A stretch of DNA of 64,000 nt from positions 6,138,001 to 6,202,000 of the forward strand of contig NC_046675.1 of assembly GCF_003369915.1 (NCBI RefSeq), in the 5' to 3' direction. The stretch is from Drosophila miranda. Its lineage: Eukaryota; Arthropoda; Insecta; Diptera; Drosophilidae. Under the pieces are notes generated by a model, which had not been told where the DNA came from, made no database searches, and saw nothing but the letters and a program-made list of their open reading frames with translations. Made by a program: the position numbers and the translations under genes. Below are positions 62,069-64,000 of this stretch, in pieces (positions within the stretch are counted from its first letter, which is position 1; each line of letters begins with the position of its first letter).

Positions 62069-63181
62069 CAGTCCGCTGTGGCAGGGTCAGAGGCACGGGC
62101 AGAGGGGCAGAAATTAACTTTTATCTAGGAGATACTTTGGCAGCAGCTGCCGTGCAACCAGGGGGGATATTAATCACTTGTGTACTGGTCCTCTTTCGCT
62201 CCAAAGTTTGTCCTGCCAGTCCCCCTTCTACGAGTATGCTGCGTGCGAAATCGAAGTCGTATATCAGCGATATCCTGGCGTAGTCCTAGGGATAGTTCCC
62301 TAGTTCGCGATGCGTTCGTTTGACCTTCTGCGCTGTCATTGACCCCGCCTTGGAGAGGGCAACTGCATCGTGGTCATGGCATGGGTAACGTGAGAGGGTG
62401 TGAGGCTAGTTGTGGTCGAGAGGGGTGCGGTCCGGGCGAGTCCTGCCCCCGGGGCACTTACGTGGCGGCAGTAGCATGTGCTGTTCCCATTCTGCCTTTG
62501 TTTTAACTCGAAAATTATTACAGCATATACACTTGAAAACTTAGAATGCATTCACTCTGGCACATTCACATTCGCACTGGCGTGCACTCCACAAAACACT
62601 CACTCGGCCGTACTGACCTATTCCTCTGAAAACGCTGGTTAGCCTGGCTCTGTCTGGCAAATGGCTCAAGTAGCAAAAACATACACACACACACACACAA
62701 GGCGATCCTTGAGGCCAAGCCAAGCGTAAAAAATTTAAAATTCTTATTTATATATATTTTTTTGTTTAAGGATTAAATGTGGGCGGTCGGGGCAGGAATG
62801 TTTTTGCGGCAGTAGATGCCAATTTAAAGGTAGGGAAGAACTAATGAATAGGCCATAGTTTGTCTATAAAAATGGCTTTTAGAAAAGTTGTTTGGTATTG
62901 TAGATATATTAGTAGGACAAACACATTTTTCGTTCTAATCGATCTTGCATCAAAGTGTTCATAAAGGTTCTTAGGTTCATTTAGGTTATATTTTACCATA
63001 AATATGAAAATAGCTTATCTAAATATATTTGTATATTCAAATTCAATATATTTCCTACAAATTTAATATATTGAATTTATTTTGAAGTCTTTTATAGGCC
63101 TTATTAAAAATACTTTAAGTCTTAAGATACAATAATAGAAACGGCGTATTTTTTTTAAATTTTCTTGTATATTTATATATA

Positions 63182-63425
63182 TTTTTTTTAAATTTCATTA
63201 TTTTTGACTGAAGGTGGGTGTATACAGTAATGTATCAAAATATAACAAAAGAAAATAGTTCAATAATTTTTTAATTGGAAATGGAAACAAAAATATGTAT
63301 GTATTTTTTTTTTAAGTTTCAATTATGTTGGATTGAAGGTGTATAAAGTAATGTATAAAAATATAACAAAAGAAAAGATCTTTGTGTACAAAAATTTAAA
63401 TTTTTAATGGGAAATAGAAAAAAAA
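63182..63425. repeat. Diverged tandem duplication, unit about 122 bp
   Basis: Copy one (about 63182-63303) and copy two (about 63304-63425) share a T-run, aa(a/g)tttca, gactgaaggt/gattgaaggt, gtata-a(c/a)agtaatgtat and aaaatataacaaaagaaaa, then aatgg(g)aaat-gaaa. Identity is lower than in the 61-bp pair at 3.7 kb, so this duplication is older. Confidence 0.75.
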
Positions 63426-64000
63426 AGAAATTTTAGCAAGTTTGCACTTAAAACAAAAAATATTAAAAATTAAGAGGAGTGGGTTTCTTTTAGTATTCTT
63501 TTTCTGAGTGTATTATACGATTTGTATTCTCAAACGGATAGTTATTAGAAGAAGAACAAAGATATGATGAGAACGTACATTGGAAAGGGGAATTTTCTAT
63601 GGAAATTTTGTTATATATATATTTTATTTTTTTTTTCATTTGTGATGCATTTACTGCACCATCAAGAGGCCCCATGTGACACCAGCAGAAGGCAGCTCTC
63701 CTCCCGGCCAACCGACCGAGGGGTGCTGCCGCATGACCAACGCGAACATGCTGAAAAGATAGCGTAAGGGCAACCTATAGAACGAGTTGAGTAGAGGGGA
63801 CTGGGGCTGAGTTGCAGGGTCCTAATAATCATCTATAGATTTGTAGATTATTATTATTTTGTCCGTCACAGTCCAAGTCTCAACTTACGGCAGGGCGGGA
63901 GTGCAGATTGGATCTGTGGCGGAGCCGAGAGTGCAGCGCCTGCAAATATGATCTCCCCCCCGATCGCGATTAGTGACACTTGATTGCATTTCAACCGCAG

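Larger units (their letters stand above)
56660..64000. other. 7.3-kb stretch without a recognisable gene
   Basis: No exon chain, protein motif or RNA gene was found. Open frames here are opened by CA, CAG, GAC and CT repeats. 62720-63650 is very AT-rich. The window ends in ttgcatttcaaccgcag, which would suit a plus-strand 3' splice site, so part of this could be an intron of a gene beyond the right edge; this is a guess. Confidence 0.5.

Overview
The window is Drosophila-type nuclear DNA. Introns are mostly 59-76 bp with GT-AG ends, intergenic DNA is rich in CAG/CA/GACR simple repeats, core promoters carry DRE motifs, a DINE-1/mini-me element is present, and several proteins are clearly fly-like. 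Cdk2 is close to, but not identical with, the D. melanogaster protein as I remember it, so another Drosophila species is likely; an obscura-group species is only a guess. No prokaryotic feature, tRNA, rRNA or CRISPR array was seen.

Layout. 1-14.8 kb: no gene seen, only simple repeats and a 61-bp tandem duplication. 14.8-16.2 kb (+): broken acyl-CoA synthetase (luciferase-like) gene. 17.4-22.8 kb (+): three serine-protease homologues (SPHs) with a FAM174-type membrane protein between the first and second. 24.4-31.0 kb: a block of mobile and decaying DNA made of a DINE-1 copy, an orphan 3' exon, an apparently intact spliced Cys-rich gene (-), a decayed intron-bearing gene (-), a Transib/RAG1-like transposase remnant (-) and a partial decayed copy of arrow/LRP5-6 (-). 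31.4-32.9 kb (+): intact six-exon Cdk2 with paired DREs just upstream. 33.2-34.3 kb (-): secreted low-complexity protein. 38.2-40.5 kb (-): two more SPHs. 41.8-50.5 kb (+): SLC35F3/F4-type transporter with several candidate 3' ends. 52.8-56.4 kb (-): seven-exon protein with a duplicated smog/GPR158-like ectodomain. 56.6-64 kb: no gene seen.

How the genes relate. There is no operon logic. The five SPHs look like a family expanded on both sides of Cdk2; each has lost catalytic machinery in a different way, so they probably act as non-enzymatic secreted cofactors or binding proteins. The 24-31 kb block looks like a site where duplicated gene pieces and transposons gathered between the SPHs and Cdk2. 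Exon coordinates were derived by hand from splice consensus and reading-frame continuity and have not been checked against transcripts.
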